Assembly: GCF_963678635.1 (NCBI RefSeq)
Contig: NC_087071.1
Span: 17,731,613-17,795,612, forward strand
Source of the DNA: Symsagittifera roscoffensis
Taxonomy: Eukaryota > Xenacoelomorpha > Acoela > Convolutidae
Direction of reading: 5' to 3'
Length of the DNA: 64,000 bases
In this document: positions 11,011 through 22,571 of the stretch, piece after piece
Position numbering within the stretch: the stretch's first letter is position 1
How the letters are laid out: each line of letters starts with the position of its first letter
The notes under the pieces: model-generated
What the model saw: only the letters and a program-made list of their open reading frames with translations
The model's database searches: none
Told to the model about the DNA's origin: nothing
Made by a program: the position numbers and the translations under genes

Positions 11011-11440
11011 TGTCGAAATAAACAATGCTCAAATTCGGCGTGATTTTTGGTTTATTTGATAACTCCTTAACACAATAGTTTACACAAAGTGAACGCTGCA
11101 CCATTAATTTTTTACGTTTCACAGAGTATATTTTTATAAATTACACTAATTTGTATAGTAAGCATTATGCTTTGTCTGTACCTTATTTAAAGTGTCTTTC
11201 TCTCTTTCTATCATGTGTTATGTTTTTAATTTGTGCCTGTTTTTCGAGCGCTTTTCAAAGAGTTTGAGAGACCGGTACACAGGTAATTTCTTATCTTTAG
11301 GCCCCTCAGCCTCTGTCGATCAGCTCCTTCTGTGGAAGTCCAATTCGTCATTCGAGAACCGATGTATCATACAACTCGTTTTTCCAGCCTCGATTTGAAG
11401 AAGTTGATGTGAGCGCTGAAAATTGCAGTGTGTGTCAAAT
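11011..11440 (+). repeat. LINE B tail / repeat R
   Basis: AT-rich tail followed by a block starting near TCTCTCTTTCTATCATGTG that recurs at 16560, 17290 and 19725. The block ends in motif M. A plus-strand frame of up to 109 codons crosses it, but it has no homology I know and is probably not coding. Confidence 0.6.
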
Positions 11441-12475
11441 GGCTTTCTGGGGGGAAGGAGAAACTAGAACTGGCTCGAAGAGTCTGGTTGTGCACCGCTG
11501 GACCTGCTAAGTTCGGCTGAGATTGCTCCTTCTTTTTGATTTTAATTGTGTGCTTTTAGGGTTTTAATTGATTTATCTTACTTAAGTAAAATTGTAGCAC
11601 AACTCGGATATTACAGTGAGTTTCCGTGCGACTGTTAACAAAGAAATGAGCAAAATCAAATTTCTAGATTTAAATTACTTCTCTAATTAACAAATTTTAA
11701 AGGAATTTTAAATTTGATAAGAGTTTCAAAATGTTAAATCAAACGTTTTCACATACTTTGTGCAGCAACATGATTAAATTTCTTCAATACTTACAGCAAG
11801 ATCAAAGATCTGGAAAAAGTGACATACAGGTCTCAAAAATGCTCTGACCATTCAAATTTTTACAACTGTAATTACATAAGGAAATATGTAGTCATTAATA
11901 ATATATTCTTGCAATTTTCTTAGATTTTTGCTCTTTACTTATTAGAATGTTTCGTTTAGGGCTATTTTTGATTCTGACTTGTCAGTTTTTTGACTTTTCA
12001 TACATGTTACTCTTGGACTACATTTTAAGCGTTGGTTCCCGGCTCCTTAATTTATCGCGCTTGTTGATTTTTGGCATTTCTCTCCAAATGTGCAATTCTA
12101 ATGTTGTGAGTAGCTTCTGAGTGATGTCTGGACCACCCCAGGACTACCCCAGGACAGCCCCTCAAAGTTCTTTTTATGTCATCCACACATCTTAGAAAAT
12201 CTTTCAAACCATTCTCTTTCCGATCTGTGTCCTGCTGTTTTTGGCAAGTCCTGCAAAACCAGACTGTTTCAGCGATGTTTGCTCACTCGGATTCCAAAAC
12301 CTCTAAGTGCAACCAAACCAAGACCCTCTAGGTAAAACCATTCAGGGGTCTTTGCATTCTACCCCATGATTTCGATATGTCGCCTTTATCTGACATCCAG
12401 GCAAACTTTACTGTTATTCTCATTTAGCAACGTCAACTTTGGCTGTTTTTGTTTAAAAAATTAATTTACAGTGCC
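11430..12475 (-). mobile_element. PLE unit P1: deletion derivative of a Penelope-like element
   Basis: Downstream of motif M lies the PLE tail (CAAACGTTTTCACATACTTTG at about 11737), then the end of the endonuclease gene (about 12030-12110) joined at about 12125 straight to the RT zone CVDDI of the catalytic box (about 12180). The zinc-finger end FCRTCQKQQ lies near 12250. The GIY-YIG core and RT thumb are missing. The same join recurs at about 20670 and 23300. Confidence 0.7.
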
Positions 12476-13758
12476 TGTCAAATGATTTTCTGGTGAGAAG
12501 ATGAAACTGGCTTGAAGAGCCTGGTGGTGTCCCACTGGACCTGCTGAGCTCGGGTGAGATAGTTTCTTCTTTTTGAATTTTATAGTGTGATTTTTTTGTT
12601 CTAATTAATTTGTATCACTGTAGTAAAACTGTAGTAAAACGCGGGTATCACAGTGAGTGTCCGTGCGACTGCTAAGAAGGAAATGAGCAAAAACGAATTT
12701 CAAGATTTATTTACTTCTCTAATTAACAAATTTTAGAGGAATTACAAAATCTACAACAAAATTAAAATGTTATTTCAAACGTCTTTGCAAATTTCAAAGA
12801 TCTGGAAAAAGTGGCATACATATCTCAAATACGCTCTTAAATTTTTTAATCATGAATTATTATGCAACTGTCAGTACATTTTAATTCAAATAATCATTAA
12901 AAATAAATTCTTCTAATTTTTTAGATTTTTGCTCTTTAATTGTCATAATATTTCGTTTAAGGAATATTTTTGATTCTGACAGGTTAGTTTTTGAGTTTTA
13001 GCCATGTTATACTTGTACTACAATTTTAGCTTAATTCTCGGCTCCTTATTTCATCGCGCGTGTAGGTTTTCGGCCTTTCCCTGCAAACATGCAAAAATTT
13101 TGGTGTGAGAAGCTTATGAGTGATGCCTGTTTGTTCTATTAACTCCATCTTCAGCTCAGTGGTACCGTCTACCTCCTTATTGCAGTCTAGCAAATGCTGT
13201 CCTACTAGGGAGTCCTCTTTGTGGTGTTTATCAACCATCGTGGCTAAATTTTGCACTGTCTGGCCGACATGGGTGGCGTTGCATCCTCTACATGTAAGGT
13301 TTTACACCACTTTCGATCTCATTTCACGTTTGAAGGAAGATTTTGAGGGATGGCAAGCATGTATTTTGAAAAATTTTTGTTCCCGGATAATTGCGCATCT
13401 CTGCTGCTAACAGTTGCGACGGATTACCTCGACACTTAATTGTCAAAAAGGGGGTTGAGTCTTTAAACCATTTATCAATTCTTTGTTTTTGACGCAGTAA
13501 CATCTAAATTTTTCTTTATCTCAAAGTTCCGGTGAAACAAAGAATAATGTCGGTGTCTGCGAGTTTTTGGAACCACTCATATGTGACCTGTTTTTAAGAG
13601 ACCACATTTACATTTAAATCCAAAAAGGCCAAACAACTGTAACAACCAAGTTCTTTTGTGGTAAACTGCAATTTGGGATGTAACTTACTAGCAGCTTCGA
13701 GGACAACTCCAGGACAGCCCCTCACAGTTATAACTATGTCATCCACATATCTTAGAAG
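12475..13758 (-). mobile_element. PLE unit P2, truncated by the LINE A copy 2 block
   Basis: Motif M at 12475-12570, AT-rich tail to about 13020, endonuclease 13026-13320, linker to about 13500 and RT C-terminal part to about 13755. There the sequence switches abruptly to LINE A at AATGAGGTTTATCAGC. The break falls inside the RT catalytic region. Confidence 0.75.
13026..13500 (-). pseudogene. PLE P2 GIY-YIG endonuclease domain
   Basis: Minus frame 13026-13256 reads QNLATMVDKHHKEDSLVGQHLLDCN and LKMELIEQTGITHKLLTPKF, matching the C-terminal half of the P4/P6 endonuclease. The VVYNL and HVGQT boxes fall just upstream in a shifted frame. GIY-YIG nicks target DNA for primed reverse transcription. 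Broken. Confidence 0.75.
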
Positions 13759-13767
13759 GACATATCA

Positions 13768-14905
13768 ATGAGGTTTATCAGCTTAGTAAGCGATTTCAGA
13801 AAATTAAGTGCTGCACTGCCATTCGACTTACTAACAAGATCTTAAAAATTTGAGGAACTATTTTATCAGGACCTGCTGCTGATCTGTTCGGAAAGGACAT
13901 TATCGCTTTGTATAGGTCGAAATCGGTTACCAAAAAAAAACTATCCACATTTTCTGGATTTGGAGCTGCAAATTTGGCTCGCTGAGGGTGCTTAGACAAC
14001 ATTTTTTGATAGTTATCAGTTGAAAAAGGAGCAATTTAGTCATCCGAAGCAGCAAGCCTTATTCCTCCCTTTACATTTCCTTCATCGAGCTTGCTACTTA
14101 TTATCTTTCTTCTCAGCTCGAGGTCACTCAGAGGCGAGCTTGAAACTCGGGGATGGGGTTTTGGAAGTGACACGTCATTTGCTCGAATTTTTTTATTTAA
14201 TAAAGAGCTCATGCTTGTGGTCTATTTGCGTCCACTTCTTTTCGGTTGCTCCAAAAAAACAAGAACGATGTTAAAAAATTAGCCATTTTGTAACGTCTTC
14301 TACATCGTAGACGATCTAATTTATTTTGTCCGACAGACTTTCCGCCAAGGGAACACACGAGTCTTTTAGTACTCTCTCGAGTACTCGGACATTTGAGATG
14401 GCTGTATTAACATAATTGTCTAGCACTAATTCATTACCTATTGTTGCTTTATTAACATTTTTTACATCAACGCATAAAAAACACTGAAACCATTGGCTTT
14501 TCACAGAGTCGCTAAGAGAAATATTTACACAACTGATATGATACCAACTAGAACAATAATCACATCTAATCCAATATATCAGTTCTGAAGATTTTCAGCA
14601 ACCTTTGCTTGTAATGTCTTTGTTGTTTTTCTTCATCTTGGCGCAGCATAAAGGTAAAAAAAGGGTTTTGACTGGACTTTAGGGGACTTAACTAACCCTT
14701 GATAAGCGGTTAGTGGGAATTTTTTAATTCAGCAAATCATAGAAAAAAAAGACAAAAAATTTAATTTAATATTTAAAATCGATTTATAAAAATCAAAAAC
14801 AAGGAACAATCTCACCCGAGCTCAGTAGGTCCAGCGGTGCACCATCAGACCCTTCAAGCCAGTTCCAGTTTCTTAACTCCCCACAGAAAGCCACTTGACA
14901 GACCT
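13768..14905 (-). mobile_element. LINE A copy 2, 5' part only
   Basis: Near-identical to 8429-9545. It carries the RT start (VDSFFLVTDFDLYKAIMSFP at 13796-14002), the PHD finger with the same TGA after SKGC (about 14600) and inverted motif M at 14809-14905. One extra short insertion lies near 14255-14280, and one Cys codon of the PHD finger is altered (D-I-T in place of D-C-T). It is truncated at 13768 where copy 1 continues. Confidence 0.85.
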
Positions 14906-16437
14906 GTCTCTTAAATTCCCCAGAGGGCGCTCCACAAACAGGCACAAACATCAAACATAACAAATCTATTTAATGAGTTTATCACAACAGTTAGGCTAAA
15001 AAGAACAGCACTGGGAAAATCAACAACGGGAAAGTATACCCAGCTTGGATTCCGATTTAAGTTCCAACTCGAATCACAAAGGAATTCTTTAACAGAGACT
15101 TCCTGTTTGATTTCTGCGCTTGTCATGAGGTTGAACAGCTGAAATTGGAAATAAACGATTGCGAAAAAATGACAAGATTGCTCCTAGTGTGAAGTCAGAG
15201 AAAATCAGATATCACAAAAAACCGAGAAATTTTGAAGATCAACGGACTGGAATACAAAGAAGAGGAGACCAATGAACAACTGAAGCATAAGTTAGTTGAG
15301 CTCTGTGGGAACGAACTGGGTGTGGATGTGAAGAATAGTGAGATTTCTGCATGCCATAGACTACCAAAAAGAAGGAATGATACATATTCTCCAATAGTAT
15401 TAGGGTTTGTCGCAAGAAGGATAAAACAAGCCATTATGTAATCTAATTAAAAACTGAAAGAAAGAGACATATACAATTTGTTTCTTGAAGACACTAGTGT
15501 TGTTAGAAAAAGGGCGCTTATGCAACTTATAACCAGAAGAACGAAAGTATCATAGTAACCGAGGTTACAGACAGAAGTTTGTTCATCACCTTATCCACTC
15601 AAAATCTTCGGAAGTTTCTAGATAAGGAAAAGATAATGATAAAAAGGAGTCAAATGTGGTTATTCGTGATGGAAACCTACATTGCTATATGAAAAACAAC
15701 CAGAGTCAAAAAACGATTAGCAAATGTATTTTCGATCTACAAACTGCATACCAGAGTTTTACTTTCGTTCAATATCTCAAAAAGAAAATTTCGATAATAA
15801 AAGAACCGCAGGGAAATAAGCCATTAGGGGCGGTAAAGGTTTCCACATAGGCCATAAAAGAAGGAAAATCAATCATTAAGCCTTAGTTGAATCTTTTCTT
15901 GAACCAATCTATCTCAAATTTGGTTTTTCCTGATGCTATGAAAAGTGCTAATGTGAATCACATATTTAAAAAAGATGAAATTCAGGATCCTTAATTTTAT
16001 AGACCTGTATCAAAAACAACAGCCTTTTCAAAAATCTATGAGACACTTTTACATGAAAAAAATTGCGCATCTGAATTCAAACAAATTATTTAATCCTCCT
16101 CAATTTGGTTTCAGAAAAAGTCTCTCGGCAATTAATGCAGTTCTCTCTTTTATTGAATCATTGAGGAAAGAAATTGCAGATATTAAAATAGTTCATGCTA
16201 TTGTACGATTCAATCTCCCACGAATTCTTTTTGAGTAAATTAAAAGCCCTATTCAATTTGCTTCAAATCTATATGACTTCTGCAAAATGGAACTCACTAC
16301 CGTCACATATTCGGGATATTATTTTAATTCAACATGTTTCCAAATGTTGACTGAAAAAAAATTTTTTAGATTCATTTAAAAACAAATGTCGAAATAAACA
16401 ATGCTCAAATTCGGCGTGATTTTTGGTTTATTTGATA
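14906..16437 (+). mobile_element. LINE B copy 2
   Basis: Plus strand. ORF1-like frame about 15181-15441 (NGLEYKEEETNEQLKHKLVE, CHRLPKRRNDTY), second block 15656-15850 and RT part 15975-16238 (FNPPQFGFRKSLSAINAVLS). Here the RT frame is better kept than in copy 1. It then shows the same jump to KWNSLPSHIRDI at about 16285. The shared deletion means the two copies descend from one deleted parent. Confidence 0.8.
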
Positions 16438-17891
16438 ACTCCTTAACACAATTGTTTACACAAATTGAACGCTGCATCATTAATCTTTTACGTTTCACAG
16501 AGTATATTTTTATAATTTACACTATTTTGTATATTAAGCATTATGCTTTGTCTGTAACTTATTTAAAGTGTCTTTCTCTCTTTCTATCATGTGTTATGTT
16601 TTTTATTTGTGCCTGTTTTTCGAGCGCTTTTTAAATAGTTTGAGAGAGCGGTACACAGGTAATTTCTTATCTATAGGCCCCTCAGCCTCTGTCGATCAGC
16701 TCCTTCTGTGGAAGTCCAATTCGTCATTCGAGAACGGATGTATCATACAACTCGTTTTCCCAGTGTTTTTCCAGCCTCGATTTGAACAAATTGATGTGAG
16801 CGCTGAAAATTGCAGTGTGTGTCAAATGGCTTTCTGGAGGGAAGGAGAAACTAGAACTGGCTTGAAGATTCTGATTGTGCACCGCTGGACCTGCTGAGTT
16901 CGGCTGAGTTTGCTCCTTCTTTTTGATTTTAATTGTGTGCTTTTAGGGTTTTAATTGAATTATCTAACTTAAGTAAAACTGTAGCACAACTCGGATATTA
17001 CAGTGAGTGTCCGTGCGACTGTTAACAAGGAAATGAGCAAAATCAAATTTCTAGATTTAAATTACTTCTCTAATTAACAAATTTTGAAGGAATTTTAAAT
17101 TTGATAAGAGTTTCAAAATGTTAAATCAAACGTTTTCACATACTTTGTGCAGCAACAGGATTAAACTCCTTAACACAATTGTTTACACAAATTGAACGCT
17201 GCATCATTAATCTTTTACGTTTCACAGAGTATATTTTTATAATTTACACTATTTTGTATATTAAGCATTATGCTTTGTCTGTAACTTATTTAAAGTGTCT
17301 TTCTCTCTTTCTATCATGTGTTATGTTTTTTATTTGTGCCTGTTTTTCGAGCGCTTTTTAAATAGTTTGAGAGAGCGGTACACAGGTAATTTCTTATCTA
17401 TAGGCCCCTCAGCCTCTGTCGATCAGCTCCTTCTGTGGAAGTCCAATTCGTCATTCGAGAACGGATGTATCATACAACTCGTTTTCCCAGTGTTTTTCCA
17501 GCCTCGATTTGAACAAATTGATGTGAGCGCTGAAAATTGCAGTGTGTGTCAAATGGCTTTCTGGAGGGAAGGAGAAACTAGAACTGGCTTGAAGATTCTG
17601 GTTGTGCACCGCTGGACCTGCTGAGTTCGGCTGAGTTTGCTCCTTCTTTTTGATTTTAATTGTGTGCTTTTAGGGTTTTAATTGAATTATCTAACTTAAG
17701 TAAAACTGTAGCACAACTCGGATATTACAGTGAGTGTCCGTGCGACTGTTAACAAGGAAATGAGCAAAATCAAATTTCTAGATTTAAATTACTTCTCTAA
17801 TTAACAAATTTTGAAGGAATTTTAAATTTGATAAGAGTTTCAAAATGTTAAATCAAACGTTTTCACATACTTTGTGCAGCAACAGGATTAA
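16438..17891 (+). repeat. Tandem duplication, 2 x 727 bp
   Basis: 16438-17164 and 17165-17891 match almost base for base; I noticed one difference (GATTCTGATTG against GATTCTGGTTG). The unit contains repeat R, motif M and the start of a PLE tail. Such identity suggests a recent event or an assembly duplication. Confidence 0.95.
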
Positions 17892-18125
17892 AGTTTTTTC
17901 AATACTTACAGCAAGATCAAAGATCAGGAAAAAGTGACATACAGGTCTCAAAAATGCTCTGACCATTCAAATTTTTACAACTGTAATTACATAATGAATT
18001 ATGTATTCATTAATAATTTATTCTTGCAATTTTTTTAAGATTTTTGCTCTTTACTTGTTATAATATTTCGTTTTAGGGCTATTTTTGATAACTTTGGCTG
18101 TTTTTGTTTAAAAAATTAATTTACA
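17643..18125 (-). mobile_element. PLE unit P3: tail only, coding region deleted
   Basis: After motif M the PLE tail runs to GGGCTATTTTTGATA at about 18085, then jumps to TTTGGCTGTTTTTG, the other end of a PLE unit, and to the next motif M. The whole RT-endonuclease gene is missing. Confidence 0.65.
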
Positions 18126-18683
18126 GTGCCTGTCAAATGGTTTTCTGGTGAGAAGATAAAAATTGCTTGAAGAGCTTGGTGGTGCTCCACTGGACTTGAT
18201 GAGCTCGGGTGAGATTGTTTCTTCTTTTTGATTGTTATAGTGTGATTTTATTGTTCTAATTAATTTGTATCACTGTAGTAAAACTGTAGTAAAACGCGGG
18301 TATCACAGTGAGTGTCCGTGTGACTGCTAAGAAGGAAATGAGCAAAAACGAATTTCAAGATTTATTTACTTCTCTAATTAACAAATTTTAGAGGAATTAC
18401 AAAATCTACAACAAATTTAAAATGTTATTTCAAACGTCCTTGCAAATTTCAAAGATCTGGAAAAAGTGGCATACATATCTCAAATACGCTCTAAAATTTT
18501 TTAATCATGAATTATTATGCAACTGTCAGTACATTTCATATTAAATAATCCTTAAAAATAAATTCTTCTAAATTTTTTTAGATTTTTGCTCTTTAATTGT
18601 CATAATATTTCGTTTTAGGAAAACTTTTGATTCTGACAGGTTGTTTTTTTGAGTTTTAGCCATGTTATACTTGAACTACAATT

Positions 18684-19176
18684 TTAGTTTAATTCTCGGC
18701 TCCTTATTTCATCGCGCGTGTAGGTTTTCGGCCTTTCCCTGCAAACATGCAAAACCTTTGGTGTGAGAAGCTTATGAGTGATGCCTGTTTGTTCTATTAA
18801 CTCCATCTTCAGCTCAGTGGTACCGACTACCTTCTTATTGCAGTCTAGCAAATGCTGTCCTACTAGGGAGTCCCCTTTGTGGTGTTTAACAACCATCGTG
18901 ATTAAATTTCGCACTGTCTGGCTGACATGGGTGGCGTTGGATCCTCTACATGTAAGGTTATACACCACTTTCGATCTCATTTCACGTTTGAAGGAAGTTT
19001 TTGAGGGATGGCAAGCATGTATTTTGAATTTCTTGTTGTGAAAAATTTTTGTGCCCCGGATAATTGCGCAATTCTGCTGCTAACAGTTGCGACGGATTAC
19101 CTCGACACTCAATTGTCGAAAAGGGGGTTGAGTCTTTAAACCATTTATCGATTCTTTGTTTTTGACTCACTAACAT
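18684..19176 (-). pseudogene. PLE P4 endonuclease and linker
   Basis: 18684-18980 reads KVVYNLTCRGSNATHVSQTV then KHHKGDSLVGQHLLDCN. GIY is seen as VVY and YIG as HVS; the Gly of the second box is lost here but kept as HVGQT in P6. The 18982-19176 frame is the RT-to-endonuclease linker (RIDKWFKDSTPFSTIECRGN). A stop separates the two frames. Confidence 0.8.
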
Positions 19177-19266
19177 CTAAATTTTTCTGTATCTCAAAGT
19201 TCTGGTGAAACAAAGAATAATGTCGGTGTCTGCGAGTTTTTGGAACCACTCATATGTGACCTGTTT

Positions 19267-19655
19267 TTAAGAGACCACATTTACATTTAAATCCAAAAAG
19301 GCCAAACAACTGTAACAACCAAGATCTTTTGTGGTAAACTGCAATTTGGGATGTAACTTACTAGCAGCTTCGAGGACAACTCCAGGACCGCCCCTCACAG
19401 TTGTAACTATGTCATCCACATATCTTAGAAAATCTTTGATACCATTCTCTTCTGATCTGTTTCCTGCTGTTTTTGGCAAGTCCTGCAAAACCAGATTGTT
19501 TCAGCGATGTTTGCATATTCGGATTCCAAACATCCCAGGTGGAACCAATCCCAGACTCTAAGTGGAACCAATTCAGAGATACATTGCATTCGATATGTCA
19601 CTTTTTTCCGACATCTAGGGCAAACAAGGTTGTAATTCTCATTTAGCAAGTTCAA
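19267..19655 (-). pseudogene. PLE P4 RT catalytic part with embedded zinc finger
   Basis: One frame (19425-19655) gives a PHD-like finger, CPRC...WFHLGCLESEY and WFCRTCQKQQ. The adjoining frame (19267-19488) gives IKDFLRYVDDIVTTVRG (catalytic YVDD), LEAASKLHPKLQFTTKD and LAFLDLNVNV, the usual PLE RT motifs. The finger sits directly before YVDD, inside the palm. The thumb (WFQK...DTDIIL) can be seen out of frame near 19215. Confidence 0.8.
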
Positions 19656-19689
19656 TTTTGGCTTTTATTAAACTTAAAAATGTTTTACA

Positions 19690-19975
19690 GTGCTTGTCAA
19701 GTGGATGTCTGTAACTCATTTGAAGTGTCTTTCTCTCTTTCTATCATGTGTTATGTTTTTTATTTGTGCCTGTTTTTCGAGCGCTTTTTAAATAGTTTGA
19801 GAGACCGGTACACAGGTAATTTTTTATCTTTAGGCCCCTCAGCCTCTGTCGATCAGCTCCTTCTGTGGAAGTCCAATTCGTCATTCGAGAACGGATGTAT
19901 CATACAACTCGTTTTCCCAGTGTTTTCCCAGCCTCGATTTGAACAAGTTGATGTGAGCGCTAAAAATTGCAGTGT
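19690..19975 (+). repeat. Repeat R, third locus
   Basis: TCTCTCTTTCTATCATGTG and the following 250 bp match 16560-16815, with a few substitutions and one extra base before the Cys-coding stretch. It joins a PLE end at about 19705. Confidence 0.8.
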
Positions 19976-21010
19976 GTGTCAAGATGGCTTTCTGGAGGGA
20001 AGGAGAAACTAGAACTGGCTTGAAGAGTCTGGTTGTGCACCGCTGGACCTGCTGAGTTCGGCTGAGAGTGCTCCTTCTTTTTGATTTTAGTTGTGTGCTT
20101 TTAGGGTTTTAATTGAATTATCTTACTTAAGTAAAACTGTAGCTCAACTCGGATATTACAATGAGTGTCCGTGCGACTGTTAACAAGGAAATGAGCAAAA
20201 TCAAATTTCTAGATTCAAATTACTCTCTAAGTAACAAATTTTAAAGGAATTTTACATTTGATAAGAGTTTCAAAATGTTAAATCAAACGTTTTCACATAA
20301 TTTGTGCAGCAACAGGATTAAAGTTTTTTCAATACTTACAGCAAGATCAAAGATCTGGAAAGAGTGACATACAGGACTCAAAGATGCTCTGACCCTTCAA
20401 ATTCTTACAACTGTAATTACATAATGAATTATGAAGTCATTAATAATATATTCTTGCAATTTGTTTTAGATTTTGGCTCTTTACTTGTTATAATATTTCG
20501 TTTTAGGGCTAATTTTGATTCTGACATGTCAGTTTTTGACTTTTCATACATGTTACTCTTGGACTACACTTTTAGCGTTGGTTCCCGGCTCCTTAATTTA
20601 TCGCGCTTGTTGTTTTTTGGCATTTCTCTCCAAATGTGCTAGTGTTATAGTGTGAGTAGCTTCTGAGTGATTCCTGGACCGCCCCAGGACTACCTCAGGA
20701 CAGCCCCTCAAAGTTCTGTTTATGTCATCCACACATCTTAAAAAATCTTTCAAACAATTCTCTTTCCGATCTGTGTCCTGCTGTTTTTGGCAAGTCCTGC
20801 AAAACCAGACTGTTTCAGCGATGTTTGCTCACTCGGATTCCAAACCCCCTAAGTGCAACCAAACCCAGACCCTATGTAAAACCATTCAGGAGTCTTTGCA
20901 TTCTACCCCATGATTTCGATATGTCGCCTTTATCTGACATCCAGACAAACTTTACTGTTATTCTCATTTAGCAACTTCAACTTTGGCTGTTTTTGTTAAA
21001 TAAATTAATT
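19975..21010 (-). mobile_element. PLE unit P5: same deletion derivative as P1
   Basis: Motif M, tail, endonuclease end at about 20580-20660, join near 20670, then CVDDI (about 20735) and FCRTCQKQQ (about 20800). The arrangement is base-for-base comparable with P1, including CAGGACAGCCCCTCAAAGTT. Confidence 0.75.
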
Positions 21011-21569
21011 TACAGTGCCTGTCAAATGGTTTTCTGGTGAGAAAATGAAACTGGCTTGAAGAGCCTGGTGGTGCCCCACTGGACCTGATGAGCTCGGGTG
21101 AGATTGTTTCTTCTTTTTGATTGTTATAGTGTGATTTTATTGTTCTAATTAATTTGTATCACTGTAGTAAAACTGTAGTAAAACGCGGGTATCACAGTGA
21201 GTGTCCGTGCGACTGCTAAGAAGGAAATGAGCAAAAACGATTTTCAAGATTTATTTACTTCTCTAATCAACAAACTTAGAGGAATTACAAAATATACAAC
21301 AATATTAAAATATTATTTCAAATGTCTTCGCAAATTTCTAAGATCTGGAAAAAGTGGCATACATATCTTAAACACGCTCTAAAATTTTTTAATCACGAAT
21401 TATTATGCAACTGTCAGTACTTTTTATAATAAAGAATCATTAAAAATAAATTCTTCTAAATTTTTTAGATTTTTGCTCTTTAATTGTCATAATATTTCGT
21501 TTTAGGAAAATTTTTGATTCTGACAGGTTGTTTTTTGAGTTTTAGCCATGTTATACTTGTACTACAATT

Positions 21570-22062
21570 TTAGCTTAATTCTCGGCTCCTTATTTCATCG
21601 CGCGTGTAGGTTTTCGGCCTTTCCCTGCAAACATGCAAAATTTTTGGTGTGAGAAGCTTATGAGTGATGCCTGTTTGTTCTATTAACTCCATCTTCAGCT
21701 CAGTGGTACCGTCTACCTCCTTATTGCAGTCCAGCAAATGCTGTCCTACTAGGGAGTCCCCTTTGTGGTGTTCATCAGCCATCGTGATTAAATTTCGCAA
21801 TGTCTGGCCGACATGGGTGGCGTTGCATCCTCTAAATGTAAGGTTATACACCACTTTCGATCTCATTTCACGTTTGAAGGAAGTTTTTGGGGGATGGCAA
21901 GCATGTATTTTGAATTTCTTGTTGCGAAAAATTTTTGTGCCCCGGATAATTGCGCAATTCTGCTGCTAACAGTTGCGACGGATTACCTCGACACTCAATT
22001 GTCGAAAAGGGGGTTGAGTCTTTGAACCATTTATCAATTCTTTGTTTTTGACGCAGTAACAT
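21570..22062 (-). pseudogene. PLE P6 GIY-YIG endonuclease and linker
   Basis: The VVY and HVG boxes are spaced about ten residues apart, followed by QTLRNLITMADEHHKGD, as in PLE endonucleases. This is the clearest GIY-YIG domain in the window. A stop near 21868 separates it from the linker. Confidence 0.8.
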
Positions 22063-22152
22063 CTAAGTTTTTCTTTGTCTCAAAGTTCTGGTGAAACAAA
22101 GTATAATGTCGGTGTCTGCGAGTTTTTGGAACCACTCATATGTGACCTGTTT

Positions 22153-22374
22153 TTAAGAGACCACATTTACATTTAAATCCAAAAAGGCCAAACAGCTGTA
22201 ACAACCAAGTTCTTTTGTGGTAAACTGCAACTTGGGATGTAACTTACTAGCAGCTTCGAGGACAACTCCAGGACCGCCCCTCACAGTTATAACTATGTCA
22301 TCCCCATGTCTTAGAAAATCTTTGATACCATTCTCTTCTGATCTGTTTCCTGCTGTTTTTGGCAAGTCCTGCAA
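22153..22374 (-). pseudogene. PLE P6 RT catalytic part (YVDD altered)
   Basis: DFLRHGDDIVITVRGGPGVV and LHPKLQFTTKELGCYSCLAF match P4. The Y and V of the catalytic box are replaced by H and G, though both Asp remain. It stops after NVNVVS. Confidence 0.8.
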
Positions 22375-22571
22375 AACCAGATTGTTTCAGCGATGTTTGC
22401 ATATTCGGATTCCAAACATCCCAGGTGGAACCAATTCCAGACTCTAAGTGGAACCAATTCAGAGATGCATTGCATTCAATATGTCACTTTTTTCTGACAT
22501 CTAGGGCAAACACGGTTGTTATTCTCATTTAGCAAGATCAATTTTAGCTTTTATTTAACTTAAAAATGTTT

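Larger units (their letters stand above)
9546..11440 (+). mobile_element. LINE B copy 1: non-LTR element with ORF1-like gene and RT lacking its centre
   Basis: The plus strand runs away from LINE A. It holds an RRM-like ORF1-type frame, a second conserved block, an RT N-terminal part fused to an RT C-terminal part, and a 3' tail region shared with later repeats. It is flanked by motif M in opposite orientations (9440 and 11430). Copy 2 is at 14905-16820. Confidence 0.7.
18126..19690 (-). mobile_element. PLE unit P4: nearly complete 3' half of a Penelope-like element
   Basis: Motif M, tail, GIY-YIG endonuclease (18684-18980), linker (18982-19176), RT catalytic part (19267-19488) and an embedded zinc finger (19425-19655). 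The RT N-terminal palm is absent: at about 19705 the sequence joins repeat R. Minus strand. Confidence 0.8.

Noticed and set aside
16568..16897. 109-codon plus-strand frame repeated at 17295-17624
   Set aside because: Crosses repeat R and motif M. The third and fourth copies of the region do not keep the same frame throughout, so it is probably non-coding.
21080..21115. Hammerhead ribozyme in motif M
   Set aside because: CCTGATGAGC resembles the conserved core, but the GAAA box and paired stems cannot be made, and most copies have CTGCTGAG.
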